Position numbers and translations under genes: made by a program. Shown here piece by piece: positions 42,469 to 43,607 of a stretch of DNA of 43,607 bases; within the stretch, counting starts at the first letter, position 1, and every line of letters begins with the position of its first letter. Under the pieces are notes generated by a model. It had not been told where the DNA came from, ran no database searches, and saw nothing but the letters and a program-made list of their open reading frames with translations. Source of the DNA: Streptomyces viridochromogenes (GTDB lineage: Bacteria > Actinomycetota > Actinomycetes > Streptomycetales > Streptomycetaceae); assembly GCF_001270495.1 (NCBI RefSeq), contig NZ_LGUR01000249.1, positions 1 through 43,607 on the forward strand. Reading direction: 5' to 3'.

Positions 42469-43443
42469 GTGAAACCGACACCGCCCCCCTTCGACACCGA
42501 GCTCGACGCTGTTCTACAGGCGATGGCAGCAGAGGGCAGCACCTTGCCGGATCTCACCGCGGAGGGGATCGCTGCCGCGCGCCAGATGCTGGACGCCGCG
42601 GTCTCCGACGACGAACAGCTGAGTCACCAGGGCTTCTTCGAGGTCGAGGACAGGGTCGTACCGGGGCCTGAGGGTGCCCCCGACGTGTCGCTCCTGATCT
42701 GCCGCCCCGTGGCGTCCGGCGTCCTCCGGCCCGTGATCTATCACGTCCACGGTGGCGGCATGGTGATCGGTAACAACCGGTCCGGTGTGGACATGATCGT
42801 GGGCTGGGCACGGGAGTTGGACGCGGTGGTGGTGTCCGTCGACTACCGGCTCGCACCGGAACACCCGCACCCCGCGCCCATCGAGGACGTTTACGCCGGC
42901 CTGTCGTGGGCAGCCGATCACGCGCAGGAGATCGGCGGTGCCCCGGAGCGGATCGTCGTAGCGGGAGCCAGCGCGGGCGGTGGCCTCGCCGCCGGGCTCG
43001 CGCTGCTGCTCAGGGATCGCAAGGGCCCGCAGCTCCTCGGGCAGTTGCTCATGGGGCCGATGCTGGACGACCGCAACGACACACCGTCCGCCCGCCAGAT
43101 GCAGGGCCTGGGCATCTGGGACCGTACGGCCAACGAGTCCGGCTGGACAGCGCTGCTGGGCGGCCGGCGTGGTGGCCCGGACGTGTCCCCCTATGCGGCG
43201 CCCGCCCGTGCCGAGGACCTGTCCGGGCTGCCCCCTACCTATCTCGACGTCGGCTCGGCGGAGACCTTCCGGGACGAGGTCGTCGCGTACGCCTCACGCC
43301 TGTGGCAGGCCGGCGAAGTGGCTGAACTGCATGTGTGGCCGGGCGGCTTCCACGGTTTCGAGGGCTTCGCCCCGCAGGCCGCCCTCGCCCGAGCGGCTTT
43401 GGCCGCGCGGTTGAACTGGCTGCGGCGGCTCCTTGCCGAGTGA
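42469..43443 (+). CDS. Alpha/beta hydrolase of the hormone-sensitive-lipase family
   Basis: 324 residues: oxyanion motif HVHGGGMVIG near 95, YRLAPEHPHPAPIEDVYAG near 125, nucleophile GASAGGGLAAG near 165, acidic residue in YLDVGSAETFRDE near 265 and His in WPGGFHGFEGF near 295. GTG start with GGAG upstream. Acts on short acyl esters in the cytoplasm. It is 74 bases after the dehydrogenase and likely cotranscribed. Confidence 0.9.
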   Translation: MKPTPPPFDTELDAVLQAMAAEGSTLPDLTAEGIAAARQMLDAAVSDDEQLSHQGFFEVEDRVVPGPEGAPDVSLLICRPVASGVLRPVIYHVHGGGMVIGNNRSGVDMIVGWARELDAVVVSVDYRLAPEHPHPAPIEDVYAGLSWAADHAQEIGGAPERIVVAGASAGGGLAAGLALLLRDRKGPQLLGQLLMGPMLDDRNDTPSARQMQGLGIWDRTANESGWTALLGGRRGGPDVSPYAAPARAEDLSGLPPTYLDVGSAETFRDEVVAYASRLWQAGEVAELHVWPGGFHGFEGFAPQAALARAALAARLNWLRRLLAE

Positions 43444-43503
43444 GCGAGGGGGCGTCCGAGCAGCCACGCGGCCGGCAGTCCCCGTCGCATGAGGGACGGC
43501 CTC

Positions 43504-43607
43504 TCAGGCCAGGTGTCGGACCACTGCCTCGGCGACGGCCTTGGCGCTGCTGGGGTTCTGTCCGGTGATGAGGCGGCCGTCCTCGACGAGGTGGACGTCG
43601 AAGGGCT
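43504..43607 (-). CDS. DJ-1/PfpI-family protein, C-terminal end only
   Basis: Minus-strand frame running in from the right edge and ending KAVAEAVVRHLA at a stop (43506-43504). Same family and same bases as the relic at 40269-40372, apart from the last codon. Whether the rest of the gene is intact lies outside the window. Convergent with the esterase gene. Confidence 0.75.
   Translation of the reverse strand, partial: PFDVHLVEDGRLITGQNPSSAKAVAEAVVRHLA
43509..43607. repeat. 99-base direct repeat, copy B
   Basis: Partner of 40274-40372. The two copies bracket the right ALDH tail, TetR, dehydrogenase and esterase, so they could mark the ends of a duplication or of a recombination event. Confidence 0.95.

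Noticed and set aside
43490..43512. Short hairpins (GTCCC/GGGAC, GGCCT/AGGCC) after the esterase gene
   Set aside because: Stems of five bases in GC-rich DNA are expected by chance.
1..43607. tRNA or rRNA genes, CRISPR arrays, integrase or attachment sites
   Set aside because: None seen: no repeat-spacer array, no tRNA-like sequence at the island edges and no integrase gene, so the island is not a classic tRNA-integrated element as far as this window shows.

Overview
The window is very GC-rich, with codon third positions dominated by G/C, GTG and TTG starts, dense short operons joined by ATGA/GTGA overlaps, secreted hydrolases carrying ricin-type lectin tails, and many MmyB-type XRE, TetR, AraC and GntR regulators. 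This points to a Streptomyces or close relative. The number of decayed genes and paralogous fragments suggests an accessory (chromosome-arm-like) region rather than the core; that location is inference.

Layout. (a) 1-2.8 kb, minus strand: an enolase-superfamily dehydratase, an alpha/beta hydrolase and an HpcH/HpaI aldolase that runs off the left edge, probably a small sugar-acid or hydroxy-acid catabolic operon. (b) 2.9-5.0 kb, plus strand: a TetR relic with a zinc-less quinone-oxidoreductase-type dehydrogenase, then a second TetR relic. (c) 5.1-10.1 kb, minus strand: a DsbA-like protein translationally coupled to a class M sirtuin (SirTM), an NmrA-like protein, a double SnoaL protein, a MoaF-like relic and a zinc-type macrodomain ADP-ribose hydrolase. 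A divergent AraC regulator and a frameshifted SnoaL-like secreted protein follow at 10.2-11.65 kb. (d) 11.7-14.4 kb, minus strand: an alcohol dehydrogenase and aldehyde dehydrogenase pair with a palindromic operator. Upstream is a scar in which an IlvD N-terminus runs into an IclR C-terminus. (e) 15.9-19.7 kb, minus strand: an MFS transporter, carboxylesterase and XRE regulator operon. (f) 19.8-20.6 kb: debris including an IS5-type transposase start and an aldehyde dehydrogenase tail.

(g) 20.6-40.2 kb is a complete L-fucose island. The minus arm runs from a lipoprotein sugar-binding protein through ABC ATPase, permease and FadR-type GntR regulator to a secreted GH29 alpha-L-fucosidase and a GH30 glycosidase. 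The plus arm holds a diketo-deoxyfuconate hydrolase, an internally deleted fuconate dehydratase relic, SDR, mutarotase, intact L-fuconate dehydratase, fuconolactonase, Zn dehydrogenase, KduD-like SDR, KDPG aldolase, KDG kinase, aldo/keto reductase and a second FadR-type regulator. The enzymes fit the non-phosphorylating route from L-fucose to pyruvate and lactate. The extra four genes fit a second lower branch from L-2-keto-3-deoxygalactonate through KDG and KDPG, which would let the same upper enzymes handle L-galactose (inference).

(h) 40.3-43.6 kb: a DJ-1/PfpI C-terminal relic, a second aldehyde dehydrogenase tail, an intact copy of the TetR-dehydrogenase pair seen in (b), an HSL-type esterase, and the end of another PfpI-type gene whose last 99 bases in the window are identical to the relic at 40274-40372.
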